DNA of 64,000 nt from Verrucomicrobiales bacterium (GCA_027488845.1 JAIYBC010000023.1:1-64000), one strand, 5' to 3'. Shown: positions 1 to 9,076, numbered from the stretch's first letter. Numbers and translations are program-made. Notes: generated from the sequence alone by a model not told the origin.

Positions 1-103
1 AAGACAGCGTTGCTGGCGATCAGCTGGCCTGTAGGTCGGCTGAGCCAACCACGCCCGCCTGCCTACCCAGCCAGACCTTCCCGATTCGGTAGCCTACGGA
101 CGT

Positions 104-186
104 GTCCCCAAGACAGGGACGTCCCCAAGACGGGAAACCTCACAAAAGCGCACCTCGGTGGTCTAAGGACATGTCCCTTTGGGGCA
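104..186. repeat. Short GTCCCC-type repeats
   Basis: GTCCCCAAGAC occurs twice (104-114 and 121-131), and the palindrome GGACATGTCC (167-176) is followed by CCTTTGGGG, a diverged inverted copy of the same word. Clusters like this are known near REP-type or RAYT-type transposases, but none is visible here. The repeats abut the truncated end of the OrfA remnant, so this looks like a junction of mobile-element debris. No gene is supported in bases 1-162. Confidence 0.45.
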
Positions 187-456
187 CGGACAACGTTTTT
201 TTAGAATGTCCCGCTGGCCCCGGAGGCTTTCGTTCTCACGGCGCAACGCCCGCAGCTCGGCCTCCATCTCCTCGACCGTCCGGACCGGCGCCGCCGGTCC
301 ATACTGCCTTCGCCAGTCGCGCAGGTTCCAGTGGCTCACGCCCAAGTCCTACGCCAACTGCATCACCGATCTGTCCCTCTTCAACATCAGCGCAACCGCG
401 TCACGCTTGAACGTCTCGTCGTAGGCCCGTCTCTTCCGTCCTTGTTCCTCTGCCAT
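163..456 (-). pseudogene. IS3-family OrfA remnant with an internal stop codon
   Basis: Reading from ATG 456 gives a basic N-terminus (MAEEQGRKRRAYDETFKRDA) and a helix-turn-helix region typical of HTH_Tnp_1/IS3-type OrfA proteins. A TAG at 351-349 interrupts it after 35 codons, where LAEDLGVS would be expected (a one-base GAG to TAG change). The frame then continues through SHWNLRDWRRQYG and a leucine-zipper-like stretch (ELRALRRENESLRGQRDILKK) to a stop at 163. A run of seven A residues (minus strand, about 196-202) lies where IS3 elements place their OrfA/OrfB frameshift signal. No OrfB follows; the sequence runs into GTCCCC repeats instead. The element is therefore truncated and inactive. 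Confidence 0.75.
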
Positions 457-710
457 TCTCGCTTTCTCGCCCGCCTACCCAATCCCTGTCCACCAATCCG
501 GGACAACCACAGGATACGCAGCGCTCTATGGCCGGTGGAGGTTGTTCCCTCCAGCAGGTTTGGAGTGAGGTCACGTTTCCATATGCCTTTTCACCGTGCC
601 GGCGGCGTCCGCGTTTGACTTTGCCGGGGGCGCTTCCTTAACTCACCGCCACTTCTACCCGGGGAACCGTTCACATCAGTGCGCGGTCTCGGGATATTCA
701 AAGGGACACT

Positions 711-2447
711 GTGGCCGCCAAAGACGATTTTCTGCTCGATACGATGCTCGACATGGGTCTGGTGACCCGTGAGGCGGTCGACGAGGTCCGCCCCGAAGCC
801 GAGGCGGCTGGAGAAGGGCTCGTGGACACGATGGTCAAGACCAGCCGGCTGGAACCGGCGCTGGTGGTGATGGCCAAGTCCACCTACTTCGGCGTCGAGT
901 CGGTGAACCTTTCGGAAACGAAGCTTTCCGACGACGTGTTGGCGGCCGTGCCCCGTCACGTCGCCCGCAAGTACAACGCCGTTCCGGTGGCCTCCCAAGA
1001 TGGCACCGTGGTCGTAGCCCTGTCGGATCCGTCCGACATCGAAGCCATCGACGGTCTCCAAATCGCGTTGGGCAAGACCCTCGAGTACCGGGTGACCAGC
1101 GAGGACGACCTCAAGGCCGCCCTCGACAAGTACTACGGTGGCGGTGGCGGTGGTGGCGGTATCGGCGGCGGCCGCGGCGATTCCGAGATCGCCAAGATGA
1201 TCCAGGACATCACCGAGGGTGAAGTCGAAGTCGCGGCGCTGAGCGGCAATGTCAACGCTGACAGCGAAGGCGTCGATGCCGACGCGCCGATCATCAAGCT
1301 GGTCAACCAGATCATCGTCGACGCCTTCAAGCTCCGCGCCTCGGATATCCATCTGGAGCCGATGGGCAAGCGGTTCCGGCTGCGTTACCGCATCGACGGC
1401 ATGATGACGGAGATGCGGGACATCCCGAAGCGGCTTCAGCCATCGGTGATCGCGCGCCTCAAGATCGCGTCGGGAATGAGCATCGCCGAGCGACGGATCC
1501 CGCAGGACGGACGTATCCAGACCAACGTCGGAGGCAAGGTCATCGACCTCCGCGTGAACGTGATTCCCTGTTCCCATGGCGAATCGGTCGTCATGCGTAT
1601 CCTGGACAAGTCCGGCCTCCGGTTGGGGCTCGCGGAACTCGGCTTCATGGCCGACGACCAGGCGACATTCGAACGGTTGATCGCCTTGCCCGACGGCATC
1701 CTCCTGGTCACCGGCCCGACCGGTTCCGGCAAGACCACGACGCTCTACAGCTGTCTCAACTACATCAACCGGCCGGACCGCAAGATCATCACGGTCGAGG
1801 ACCCGGTGGAATACATGCTCGCGGGCATCAACCAGGTGCAGGTGCACGAGCACATCGGCTTCACTTTCGCGTCGGCGCTGCGCTCGATGCTCCGCCAGTC
1901 GCCCAACGTGATCATGCTGGGGGAAATCCGCGATCTGGAGACTGCGTCGATCGCGATCAACGCGTCGCTGACCGGTCACCTGGTCTTCTCCACGCTGCAT
2001 ACCAACGACGCTCCCGCGGCGGTGGCCCGCTTGATCGACATCGGCGTGAAGCCCTTCCTCGTGGCTTCCGCCGCCCGATGCCTCATGGCCCAACGTCTGG
2101 TCCGCAAGGTCTGCAAGAAATGCGCGGCGCCGCATACGTTGACCGAGGTCGAGATCAGCGGCCTTGGACTCACACCGGAGCAGGTCGCCAACGCCACGGC
2201 CCGCCGTGGCAAGGGCTGCCCGGAGTGCAACAAGACCGGCTGCAAGGGCCGGTTCGGCATCTTCGAGATCTTCATCATCAACGACGAGGCGCGGAAGCTG
2301 ATCTACGACAAGGTGCCGTCGAACGTCCTCCGGGTGAAGGCCCGGGAGATGGGCATGAGAACCCTGCGCGAAGACGGTATCCGGAAGGTGATCGGCGGTG
2401 TCACCACGGCGGACGAAGTGATCCGAGCGACCGTGTCCGAGCATTGA
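711..2447 (+). CDS. Type II secretion/type IV pilus assembly ATPase (GspE/PilB family), copy 1
   Basis: A cytoplasmic hexameric ATPase expected to power prepilin insertion into a pilus or pseudopilus. The N-terminal ~150 residues match an MshEN-type domain, followed by an all-glycine linker (about residues 143-155) and the GspE core. Walker [11 protein letters not shown] is at about 335-344, and the Walker B/Asp-box region is VIMLGEIRD with E405. A zinc tetracysteine is formed by C468/C471 and C503/C506. Length, 578 aa, is normal for PilB. The start is taken as GTG 711 with a weak AAGGGA upstream; no upstream in-frame ATG fits better. It is first in a motor operon with pilT, a second ATPase and pilC. 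Whether it drives a pilus or a secretion pseudopilus cannot be decided from sequence. Confidence 0.93.
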   Translation: MAAKDDFLLDTMLDMGLVTREAVDEVRPEAEAAGEGLVDTMVKTSRLEPALVVMAKSTYFGVESVNLSETKLSDDVLAAVPRHVARKYNAVPVASQDGTVVVALSDPSDIEAIDGLQIALGKTLEYRVTSEDDLKAALDKYYGGGGGGGGIGGGRGDSEIAKMIQDITEGEVEVAALSGNVNADSEGVDADAPIIKLVNQIIVDAFKLRASDIHLEPMGKRFRLRYRIDGMMTEMRDIPKRLQPSVIARLKIASGMSIAERRIPQDGRIQTNVGGKVIDLRVNVIPCSHGESVVMRILDKSGLRLGLAELGFMADDQATFERLIALPDGILLVTGPTGSGKTTTLYSCLNYINRPDRKIITVEDPVEYMLAGINQVQVHEHIGFTFASALRSMLRQSPNVIMLGEIRDLETASIAINASLTGHLVFSTLHTNDAPAAVARLIDIGVKPFLVASAARCLMAQRLVRKVCKKCAAPHTLTEVEISGLGLTPEQVANATARRGKGCPECNKTGCKGRFGIFEIFIINDEARKLIYDKVPSNVLRVKAREMGMRTLREDGIRKVIGGVTTADEVIRATVSEH

Positions 2448-2469
2448 ACCCATGGCCCTGCACCTGCTT

Positions 2470-2485
2470 GTTGGAGCGCTCCAAC
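2470..2485. promoter_or_regulatory. Perfect 16-bp palindrome between the ATPase gene and pilT
   Basis: GTTGGAGCGCTCCAAC reads the same on both strands and sits 38 bases before the pilT start. It has no following T-run, so it is not a usual terminator. It could be a protein-binding site or an RNA processing hairpin; nothing in the sequence decides which. Confidence 0.35.
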
Positions 2486-2523
2486 CGGTGTCCCTGACTC
2501 CTTAATTCCCGATTTTTCCTCCC

Positions 2524-3630
2524 ATGTCCTACCAGATGTCCGATTTGTTGCAGTTGATGGTGTCCGAAGGCGGCGCCGACCTGCATATCCGCGTTGGAAT
2601 CCCGCCTGTCATACGAATCCACGGCATCCTGCAGCGTGTGGATGGTCCTCCGTGCAAGCCGGAGGACACCGAGGAGCTGATGCGCTCGATCACCTCGGAA
2701 GAGCACATCCAGCAGATCCGCGAGAAGGGCGGCGCGGACTTCGGGTTCGCGTTCGGTGAACTGGCCCGCTTCCGTGTGAGCGCCTTCAAGGAGAAGGGGA
2801 ACTTCGCGTTGGTCCTCCGGCAGATCCCCTCGAAGCTGCTCACCATGGAGCAGATCGGAATCCCGGCTACGGTGCGCGATCTCCTGTCAAAGCCGCGCGG
2901 TCTGATCCTCGTCACCGGTCCCACCGGTTCCGGCAAGACCACCACGCTGGCATCGCTGCTGAACATCATCAACGAGGAGCGTGACGAAGCCCACATCATC
3001 ACCATCGAGGACCCGATCGAGTACTACCACAAGCACAAGAAGGCGGTGGTGACGCAACGGGAGGTGAACGTCGACGTTCCGTCCTTCGCCGAGGCCCTTC
3101 GACGGGCGCTGCGTCAGGATCCCGATATCATCCTGGTCGGCGAGCTCCGCGACCTCGAAACGATGGAAGCCGCGATCGCGGCGGCCGAAACGGGTCACTT
3201 GGTCTTCGGCACCCTGCACACCACCGGTGCCGCGAAGACGATCGACCGTATCGTCAACGCCTTTCCTCAGAACCAGCAGGAGCAGATCCGCATCCAGCTT
3301 TCGACCGTGCTCCAGGCGGTGATCTCCCAGCTCCTTGTGCCGCGCCATGACAAGCCCGGCCGGGTTGCCGTCTTCGAGATCATGGTCAACACCCCGTCCG
3401 TGGGCGCCCTGATCCGTGACAACAAGACCTTCCGAATCCAGTCGGACATCCAGACCGGTGCCAAGTACGGCATGGTGACCCTGGATTCCTTCCTGCTCGA
3501 CAAGTGGCAGGCCGGACTGATCGCGGAAGAGGAAGTCATCACCAAGTCCCAGGATCCGACGACGATCCTGCAGAAGCTTTCCGAACTGAAAGCCCTCCAG
3601 GCCGAGACCCGGGCCGGCGGGCGGAATTGA
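2524..3630 (+). CDS. pilT: Type IV pilus retraction ATPase PilT
   Basis: A hexameric cytoplasmic ATPase that depolymerises type IV pili. At 368 aa it has the usual PilT length and begins with the characteristic PilT N-terminal domain ([19 protein letters not shown]). Walker [11 protein letters not shown] starts at residue 132. The Asp box and Walker B ([12 protein letters not shown]) and His box ([11 protein letters not shown]) follow, and the C-terminus has the PilT-type [17 protein letters not shown] region. It lacks the MshEN domain and zinc tetracysteine of its neighbours. ATG 2536 is an alternative start four codons later. Its presence argues that the locus builds retractable pili, not only a secretion pseudopilus. 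Confidence 0.95.
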   Translation: MSYQMSDLLQLMVSEGGADLHIRVGIPPVIRIHGILQRVDGPPCKPEDTEELMRSITSEEHIQQIREKGGADFGFAFGELARFRVSAFKEKGNFALVLRQIPSKLLTMEQIGIPATVRDLLSKPRGLILVTGPTGSGKTTTLASLLNIINEERDEAHIITIEDPIEYYHKHKKAVVTQREVNVDVPSFAEALRRALRQDPDIILVGELRDLETMEAAIAAAETGHLVFGTLHTTGAAKTIDRIVNAFPQNQQEQIRIQLSTVLQAVISQLLVPRHDKPGRVAVFEIMVNTPSVGALIRDNKTFRIQSDIQTGAKYGMVTLDSFLLDKWQAGLIAEEEVITKSQDPTTILQKLSELKALQAETRAGGRN

Positions 3631-3656
3631 GTCCACTCCCCAACCGCTCCACGACC

Positions 3657-5360
3657 ATGGCCGAAGCCATCTCCCATCCGCTGCTTGCCCTCATCCGCGA
3701 ACGGGGACTCCTCGACGATCTCCAGAGCGAGGAGATCAGCCAGGAAGTCCAGCGCAGCGGGAAGCCGGTGGCCCAGGTGGTGCAGGACTACGGGTTGCTC
3801 GACCTGGACTCGATCCTCCAGATCATCGCAGACCATCTCGGAACGATGGTGATGACCATCGAGCAGGACCAGTTGACACCGGAGGTGATTGCCGCGGTGC
3901 CGACCGAGACGGCGCGGATGTATCAGGTGGTTCCATTGGCCCTTTACGGCGACACCGTTCAGCTAGCGATGGTGGATCCGCTGAACCCGCAGATGGTCGA
4001 TGAGCTCGGGTTCAACCTGAAGTTCACCCCGCAGTTGGTCGTGGCGAACCCGGCCGAGATCCTGGCTTGTCTCGAGAAGTTCTATCCGGCCCAAGCCGAT
4101 CTCGGATATGCCCAGTTGCTCAAGGAACTGGGTGGTGATGGGGAAACGGCGCAAGAAGTGGAGGACGCCAAGGTCGCGTCCGTCCGGATGGACGACCTCG
4201 CCAACGACGTTCCGGTGGTCAAGTTCGTCAACCTGGTCCTGATGCAGGCGGTGCAGGATCGGGCATCGGACATCCACTTCGAGCCGTTCGAGGACGAGTT
4301 CAAGATCCGGTACCGCGTGGACGGCGCCCTGTACGAGATGGCGCCGCCTCCGAAGCATCTGGCGACGCCGGTCACTTCGCGCCTGAAGATCATGGCGAAC
4401 CTGAACATCTCGGAGCGCCGCCTTCCGCAGGACGGCCGTATCACGAGTGTCATCAACGGAAAGCAGGTGGACCTCCGTATCTCCACTCTTCCAACCGCGT
4501 TCGGCGAATCCGTGGTGCTTCGCGTTCTCGACCGGAATGCGGTGCAGCTGGACCTCGACAGCCTCGGGCTTCCAAAGCAGTCGTTCGACTTCATCGTCGA
4601 GACGATCAACCAGCCGAACGGGATCTTCACCGTCACCGGGCCGACCGGTTGCGGCAAGACGACCACCCTCTATTCCTGCCTCCGCCGGATCAACCAGATC
4701 GACACCAAGCTGCTGACCATCGAGGACCCGGTCGAGTTCGACATCGAGGGCATCATGCAGGTCCAGGTGAACGACTCGGCGGGCATGACATTCGCGAAAG
4801 CGTTGCGCGCGTTCCTTCGTCAGGATCCCGACATCATCATGGTGGGTGAGATCCGCGACCTTGAGACCGCACAGATCGCGGTCCAAGCCTCGCTGACCGG
4901 TCACTTGGTCTTGTCCACCCTGCACACCAACGATGCCGCCGGCGCGGTCACGCGTATGGTGGACATGGGTGTCGAACCGTTCCTCATTTCGTCCACGCTG
5001 CTCGGTGTGCTTGCCCAACGCTTGGTCCGCCGGGTTTGCACCAAGTGTAGGACCCCCTTCGAACCCAGCGAATCGCAGCTGCAGAACATGAACCTCTCGG
5101 CGCACGACGTCGGGGACAAGATGTTCTACTACGGACGCGGCTGCCCGAACTGCAACGACACCGGATACCGCGGTCGCAAGGGCATCTACGAGCTCCTCGG
5201 CGTCAACGACGCCATACGGAACCTCATCAACGAACGCGCTCCGACCGTCGTGATCCGCCAGAAGGCCATCGAGCTCGGAATGGTGACCTTGCGTGACGAC
5301 GGTTTGCGGAGTATTTACAATGGTGAAACCACCGTGGAAGAAGTCTTGAAGTACACCTGA
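3657..5360 (+). CDS. pilB: Type IV pilus assembly ATPase PilB-like, copy 2
   Basis: A second extension-type ATPase, 567 aa from ATG 3657. The frame stays open further upstream, but that part overlaps pilT and encodes nothing like a PilB N-terminus, whereas [19 protein letters not shown] fits. It has an MshEN-like N-domain and Walker [11 protein letters not shown] from about residue 328, with cysteine in place of the serine of copy 1. Walker B is [10 protein letters not shown], and a zinc tetracysteine is formed by CTKC and CPNC near the C-terminus. It shares clear similarity with copy 1 but lacks the glycine linker. It ends 20 bases before pilC, its expected membrane partner. Confidence 0.93.
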   Translation: MAEAISHPLLALIRERGLLDDLQSEEISQEVQRSGKPVAQVVQDYGLLDLDSILQIIADHLGTMVMTIEQDQLTPEVIAAVPTETARMYQVVPLALYGDTVQLAMVDPLNPQMVDELGFNLKFTPQLVVANPAEILACLEKFYPAQADLGYAQLLKELGGDGETAQEVEDAKVASVRMDDLANDVPVVKFVNLVLMQAVQDRASDIHFEPFEDEFKIRYRVDGALYEMAPPPKHLATPVTSRLKIMANLNISERRLPQDGRITSVINGKQVDLRISTLPTAFGESVVLRVLDRNAVQLDLDSLGLPKQSFDFIVETINQPNGIFTVTGPTGCGKTTTLYSCLRRINQIDTKLLTIEDPVEFDIEGIMQVQVNDSAGMTFAKALRAFLRQDPDIIMVGEIRDLETAQIAVQASLTGHLVLSTLHTNDAAGAVTRMVDMGVEPFLISSTLLGVLAQRLVRRVCTKCRTPFEPSESQLQNMNLSAHDVGDKMFYYGRGCPNCNDTGYRGRKGIYELLGVNDAIRNLINERAPTVVIRQKAIELGMVTLRDDGLRSIYNGETTVEEVLKYT

Positions 5361-5380
5361 ACCGTTGCGGAGGAACCGAT

Positions 5381-6739
5381 ATGGCCAAATTCAACTACGT
5401 CGCCATGGATTCCCGCGGCAAGGAGACCAAGGGCGTCCTGGAGGTCGGCAGCCAATCCGAGGCGATCAATCGTCTCAAGGAGATGGGCTTTTTCCCGACC
5501 AAGGTCACCGAGGCCGAAAAGCCGAAGGATGCCAAGAAGGACGCCAAGTCTTCCGGGGGCGGAGGATCCTCGGGCGGCAAGAAGAAGAAAGGGGGACAGA
5601 TCAACATCCGGATCCCCGGGTTCGGCAGCGGCGTCAAGACCAAGGTGCTCACCACCTTCACCCGTCAGTTGGCGACCCTGGTGGAAGCCGGTCTGCCCCT
5701 GCTTCGCGGACTACGCGTGTTGGAGAAGCAGGAACGCAACGTGACCCTCAAGAACATCCTTGGGGACCTGTCCCTCTCCATCGAAGGCGGCAGCACCTTC
5801 TCCGAAGGCTTGGCCCAGCATCCCAAGGTCTTCAACCGCCTCTTCATCAACATGGTGAAGGCGGGCGAGCTCGGCGGTGTGCTCGAGGTCGTGCTCAAGC
5901 GCTTGGCCGAGTTCATGGAGAAGGCCGAGAAGATCAAGGGCAAGGTCGTCGCGGCCATGTTCTACCCGGTTGCCGTCATGGTCGTGGCCGTGGGTATCGT
6001 CGCGTTGCTGATGATCGTGGTCGTGCCCAAGTTCAAGACCATCTTCGCAGACCTCCTTGGCGGTGACGCGGGCATGCCGGGTTTCACGCTCTTCGTCCTG
6101 AAGATCTCCGAGACCCTGAAGGACTACACCATCATCTTCCCGGAATGGTTCTTCGGGGGCTTCCCGTTCCCTGGACCGGTCGTCTGGGGAATCGTCGTCT
6201 TCGTCATCGTCTTCAAGGTCACCATCAAGACCAAGAAGGGCATGTGGTACTTCGACAAGTTCAAGCTGAACATGCCAGTGTTGGGACCGGTGATCAGCAA
6301 AGTCGCCATCGCCCGCTTCACGCGGACACTCGGCACCCTGGTCCAATCCGGCGTTCCCATCCTCCAGGCACTGACCATCGTCCGGGAAACCGCGGGCAAC
6401 GTGGTCGTGGCCAAGGCGGTCCAGGACGTCTACGAGTCGGTCAAGGAAGGTGAGACAATCACCGCACCCCTTGAGAAGTCCGGTGTCTTCCCCCCCATGG
6501 TGATCTCGATGGTGGACGTCGGTGAGCAGACCGGCGCACTGCCCGAGATGCTTCTGAAGATCTCCGACAACTTCGACGAAGAGGTCGACAACGCGGTGTC
6601 CGCGATGACCTCCCTCTTGGAGCCGATCATGATCGTCTTCCTGGCGGTCGTCGTCGGATCCATCGTCATCGCGATGTTCCTCCCGCTCATCAAGCTGATG
6701 GAAAGCCTCGGCAGCGACCCCGGCGGCGGCGGCGAATGA
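5381..6739 (+). CDS. pilC: Inner-membrane platform protein PilC/GspF
   Basis: The polytopic platform that couples the ATPase to pilin assembly. The 452-residue protein starts at ATG 5381 with GGAGG eight bases upstream. An N-terminal cytoplasmic segment leads to a Lys/Gly/Ser-rich linker (about residues 47-75), then two GspF domains (about 88-210 and 300-430). Membrane segments are near 195-220, in the Phe/Trp-rich stretch near 250-280, and near the C-terminus (IMIVFLAVVVGSIVIAMFLP). The region between the two domains is longer and more aromatic than in standard PilC. It is the last gene before a strong terminator, so the motor genes form one unit separate from the pilins. Confidence 0.93.
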   Translation: MAKFNYVAMDSRGKETKGVLEVGSQSEAINRLKEMGFFPTKVTEAEKPKDAKKDAKSSGGGGSSGGKKKKGGQINIRIPGFGSGVKTKVLTTFTRQLATLVEAGLPLLRGLRVLEKQERNVTLKNILGDLSLSIEGGSTFSEGLAQHPKVFNRLFINMVKAGELGGVLEVVLKRLAEFMEKAEKIKGKVVAAMFYPVAVMVVAVGIVALLMIVVVPKFKTIFADLLGGDAGMPGFTLFVLKISETLKDYTIIFPEWFFGGFPFPGPVVWGIVVFVIVFKVTIKTKKGMWYFDKFKLNMPVLGPVISKVAIARFTRTLGTLVQSGVPILQALTIVRETAGNVVVAKAVQDVYESVKEGETITAPLEKSGVFPPMVISMVDVGEQTGALPEMLLKISDNFDEEVDNAVSAMTSLLEPIMIVFLAVVVGSIVIAMFLPLIKLMESLGSDPGGGGE

Positions 6740-6751
6740 CCGGCTGAATCC

Positions 6752-6789
6752 AAGGCGGCTGCCCTTTCCAAGGTCAGCCGCCTTTTTTC
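6752..6789 (+). terminator. Rho-independent terminator after pilC
   Basis: A perfect 10-bp stem, AAGGCGGCTG (6752-6761) with CAGCCGCCTT (6775-6784), has a 13-base loop and runs into a T-tract at 6783-6788. It closes the motor operon. Confidence 0.9.
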
Positions 6790-6807
6790 TTCCCAAATCC
6801 GGACTCC

Positions 6808-6852
6808 TTGACGAACTCTCCTTGGGCGTGTAAATACAAAGTATACACTTTG
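6808..6852 (+). promoter_or_regulatory. Promoter and operator-like palindrome of the brnTA-like pair
   Basis: TTGACG at 6808-6813 resembles a -35 box. After 17 bases comes TAAATA at 6831-6836, a weak -10. Overlapping its downstream edge is the near-perfect inverted repeat CAAAGTATACACTTTG (6837-6852). Autoregulation by an antitoxin bound at such a site is known for BrnTA systems; here it is inferred from position. The local AT content stands out from the surrounding GC-rich sequence. Confidence 0.55.
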
Positions 6853-6883
6853 AATGCGCCAAGGCCATACTGTGAACGACTAG

Positions 6884-7171
6884 ATGGAATTCGACTGGAT
6901 CAATCCGCCGTTCGAGTTGGAAGCACCGTTATCAGTAACGGATGTGGAGGAGTCGTTCGAGGATCCGTTTGCCATCCGGCTGTTGCCGGACTCCGCACGG
7001 TTCGGGGTGCAGGCCCGGTTCTTCAACTTGGGGAAGTCGGCCTCGGGGCAGGGGTTGTTCAGTGTTTACCGCACCAACGGCAAGGTGATCCGCGTGATCG
7101 TCGCGCGGCCGTTCACGGACGAGGAGATCTACTTCTACAACCGGAAGACGGTGCAGGCCCTGTCTTCCTGA
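6884..7171 (+). CDS. BrnT-family (DUF497) toxin-like protein
   Basis: A 95-residue protein starting MEFDWINPPFELE and ending with RVIVARPFTDEEIYFYNRK. This matches the BrnT/DUF497 layout, an RNase-like fold: an N-terminal FEWD-type motif, a central F-E-D-P turn (EESFEDPFAIRL), a strand with SVYRTNGKVIRVIVARP, and a C-terminal E..FY. BrnT toxins are ribosome-independent RNases that block translation. The canonical KHGVSFEEA helix is degenerate (ELEAPLSVTDVEE), so activity is uncertain. The gene sits 20 bases before its RHH partner, in the usual toxin-first order, and just downstream of a palindromic operator. Confidence 0.72.
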   Translation: MEFDWINPPFELEAPLSVTDVEESFEDPFAIRLLPDSARFGVQARFFNLGKSASGQGLFSVYRTNGKVIRVIVARPFTDEEIYFYNRKTVQALSS

Positions 7172-7190
7172 TCCGGAACCCGAACTGACC

Positions 7191-7472
7191 ATGGCCACCG
7201 GAACCGTCAGCGACTGGGATGACGTCCCGATGTTCGACAGCGAACAGGCGGAGGCGATTTTCTGGTCGGAGAATCAGGTGGACCTGCGCTTGATGGAATC
7301 TTCGGCAGCCCTCGGATCGGAATCCTCGGAATCCATCACCATCACCCTCCGGATGGACCCGCGGATGCTAAGTCGGATCAAGCGTCTCGCCCGTTCCCGC
7401 TTCCTCAACTACCAGAGCATGATCAAGCAGTGGTTGAGCGAGCGCATGGAAAAGGAATTGAAGGACCGCTGA
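7191..7472 (+). CDS. BrnA/CopG-like ribbon-helix-helix antitoxin
   Basis: A 93-residue protein. Its N-terminal ~45 residues are acidic. The C-terminal half (ESITITLRMDPRMLSRIKRL followed by FLNYQSMIKQWLSERM) is a ribbon-helix-helix with the Y-Q-x-x-I-K-Q-W signature common to BrnA/CopG antitoxins. It should bind the toxin and repress the operon by binding the palindrome upstream. It ends 36 bases before the first prepilin gene with no terminator between, so read-through into the pilin genes is possible. Confidence 0.75.
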   Translation: MATGTVSDWDDVPMFDSEQAEAIFWSENQVDLRLMESSAALGSESSESITITLRMDPRMLSRIKRLARSRFLNYQSMIKQWLSERMEKELKDR

Positions 7473-7508
7473 ACCTGCGGAAGCCTTTGCGCTTCACGTC
7501 ACATCGCC

Positions 7509-8291
7509 ATGAGCCGCCCATTGCACATACGGTTTTCGCCGCTCCCCGCCTCCCGGCGGGCCTCGGCGTTCACGCTCATCGAGCTTCTCGTGGTGTTTTC
7601 GATCATCGGGGTCCTTGCCGGCATGGTCGTCGGGTTGGCCCCTCTGGCTTCGGCCAAGATGAAGGAGGCGGCGGTCCGTGCGGAACTCCAGAAGCTGGTG
7701 ACGCTGATCGAGGCCTATAAGTTGAAGTATGGTGTCTATCCGCCCGATGGAGTGACTTCGGTCGCGACGGCCCAGGGCCCGCAGCTCGTCGCGAATCCCC
7801 GGCTCAGCCCCCTCTTCTACGAGCTTTCTGGCGTCTACATCACCAACGCGACCAGCGCCGCCGGATTCTTCGTTTCCCGGGCGGACGCGGATGACGGCGA
7901 CGGGATCCGTTCTGGCGATCTGGCGACTTGGTTCGGACGCGAGGGAATCCTGAACGCCAAGCCCTTCGATCTGCGCAACCGGCTTTTCATCTCCGACTTC
8001 AAGGACACCCAATACGCCGAGATCTTCCGGTCCAGGACCGATGCCGGCTACGTCGACCTCGAGGTGCTTGCGGTCGGTTTCGCAACCGATGCCTCGGGCA
8101 AGCGGGGTGGCGGTTTCGCCTGGCCGAACAACCGGAACGACCACCCGATCCCTTCGAACAAGGGCCTGAATCCCTGGCACTACGTCTCCACCAGTCCCAC
8201 CAACAACCCGGGCGCCTTCGACCTCTGGGCGGTGATCCCGGTCGGCAGGGACAAGGTGAAGATCATCGGCAACTGGAAGGAGAACAACTGA
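7509..8291 (+). CDS. Type II secretion/type IV prepilin-like protein (GspG-like), pilin 1
   Basis: A 260-residue prepilin. A 20-residue basic leader ends in SA, followed by [18 protein letters not shown], the hydrophobic N-helix of class III/type IV pilins with Glu at +5. Residue -1 is Ala instead of the usual Gly. The remainder is a soluble head with GspG-like features (AELQKLVTLIEAYKLKYGVY), where the N-terminal helix runs into a Tyr-Pro turn (VYPPDG). It is exported and expected to be cleaved by a prepilin peptidase, which is not encoded in this window. It is first of five consecutive prepilin genes, 20 bases before the next. Confidence 0.88.
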   Translation: MSRPLHIRFSPLPASRRASAFTLIELLVVFSIIGVLAGMVVGLAPLASAKMKEAAVRAELQKLVTLIEAYKLKYGVYPPDGVTSVATAQGPQLVANPRLSPLFYELSGVYITNATSAAGFFVSRADADDGDGIRSGDLATWFGREGILNAKPFDLRNRLFISDFKDTQYAEIFRSRTDAGYVDLEVLAVGFATDASGKRGGGFAWPNNRNDHPIPSNKGLNPWHYVSTSPTNNPGAFDLWAVIPVGRDKVKIIGNWKENN

Positions 8292-8311
8292 ACCCCGTTT
8301 CCCGGACCCCC

Positions 8312-9076
8312 ATGAACACCCGAATCCAACTCCGTCCCCGTCGGAGCGGCTTTACGCTCATCGAACTCCTCGTCGTCATCGCCATCATCGGCGTCCTCGC
8401 CGGCATGATCGTGCCCGCGACCGTGAAAGCCCTTGGCAAGGCCAAGTCGGCCAAGGCCAGGGCCGAGATCGCCAACATCGTCGGCGCCATCAAGGGATAT
8501 CAGGCGGACTACTCGCGCCTTCCTGCTTCGCCGGCCACGCGCGAGGCCCACGCCGCAAAGGGGGCCTATGCGAACACTCTTTTCGGCAACGGAACCCCGG
8601 ACTTCGTCTTCGGCACCTACAACGCGAGCAATCTGGTCTCAGTGCCGCGTTTTCTGGAAATCGGCGATCCCAACTCGGCGCGCCAGCCCAACAATTCCGA
8701 AGTGATGGCGATGCTCACGGCTTCCCAGTTCCCCGACTCGGTGAACGCCTCGTTGGTCGTCAATGCCAACAACAACCAGAATCCCAAGCGCAACGTCTAC
8801 CTGAACGTCAAAGTGGTCCCGAGGAACAACCCGGGCGGCATCGACGACCTGGGTGTCTACCGCGATCCCTGGGGCCGTCCCTACATCATCATTCTCGATT
8901 TGGACTATGACAACCGGGTGCTCAGCCCGTTTCCGTTGGTGCGCAACAACGCTCCCCAGCCCCGATTCATCCCGGACAGCGTGCTCGTGATGTCCCTTGG
9001 ACCGGACGGCAAGGCCAACCTCGGGCTGGAAGAAGGACACCCGGAAAACCGGGACAACATCTACAGCTGGAAGTGA
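8312..9076 (+). CDS. Prepilin-like protein (GspG/PilE-type), pilin 2
   Basis: 254 residues from ATG 8312. The frame is open further upstream only inside pilin 1, and the basic leader MNTRIQLRPRRSG fits the start. Cleavage is predicted at [20 protein letters not shown], with Glu +5. The helix continues AKSAKARAEIANIVGAIKGY, then QADYSRLP, a GspG-like layout. Near the C-terminus, PWGRPYIIILDLDYDNRV recalls the PWG.PY motif of major pseudopilins (GspG), and NLGLEEGHPENRDNIYSWK resembles the GspG terminus with its D-D-x-x-S/T-W ending. That makes this the best candidate for the major pseudopilin. Confidence 0.9.
   Translation: MNTRIQLRPRRSGFTLIELLVVIAIIGVLAGMIVPATVKALGKAKSAKARAEIANIVGAIKGYQADYSRLPASPATREAHAAKGAYANTLFGNGTPDFVFGTYNASNLVSVPRFLEIGDPNSARQPNNSEVMAMLTASQFPDSVNASLVVNANNNQNPKRNVYLNVKVVPRNNPGGIDDLGVYRDPWGRPYIIILDLDYDNRVLSPFPLVRNNAPQPRFIPDSVLVMSLGPDGKANLGLEEGHPENRDNIYSWK

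Noticed and set aside
1138-1176. A GGC/GGT run resembling a microsatellite or repeat
   Set aside because: It encodes the poly-glycine linker of the ATPase in frame, with varied third bases.
591-2453. A 620-codon open frame on the minus strand opposite the first ATPase gene, rich in Arg, His, Asp and Gly
   Set aside because: The opposite strand encodes a full GspE/PilB with all motifs. Long antisense frames are expected in GC-rich coding DNA, and this one has no recognisable domain.
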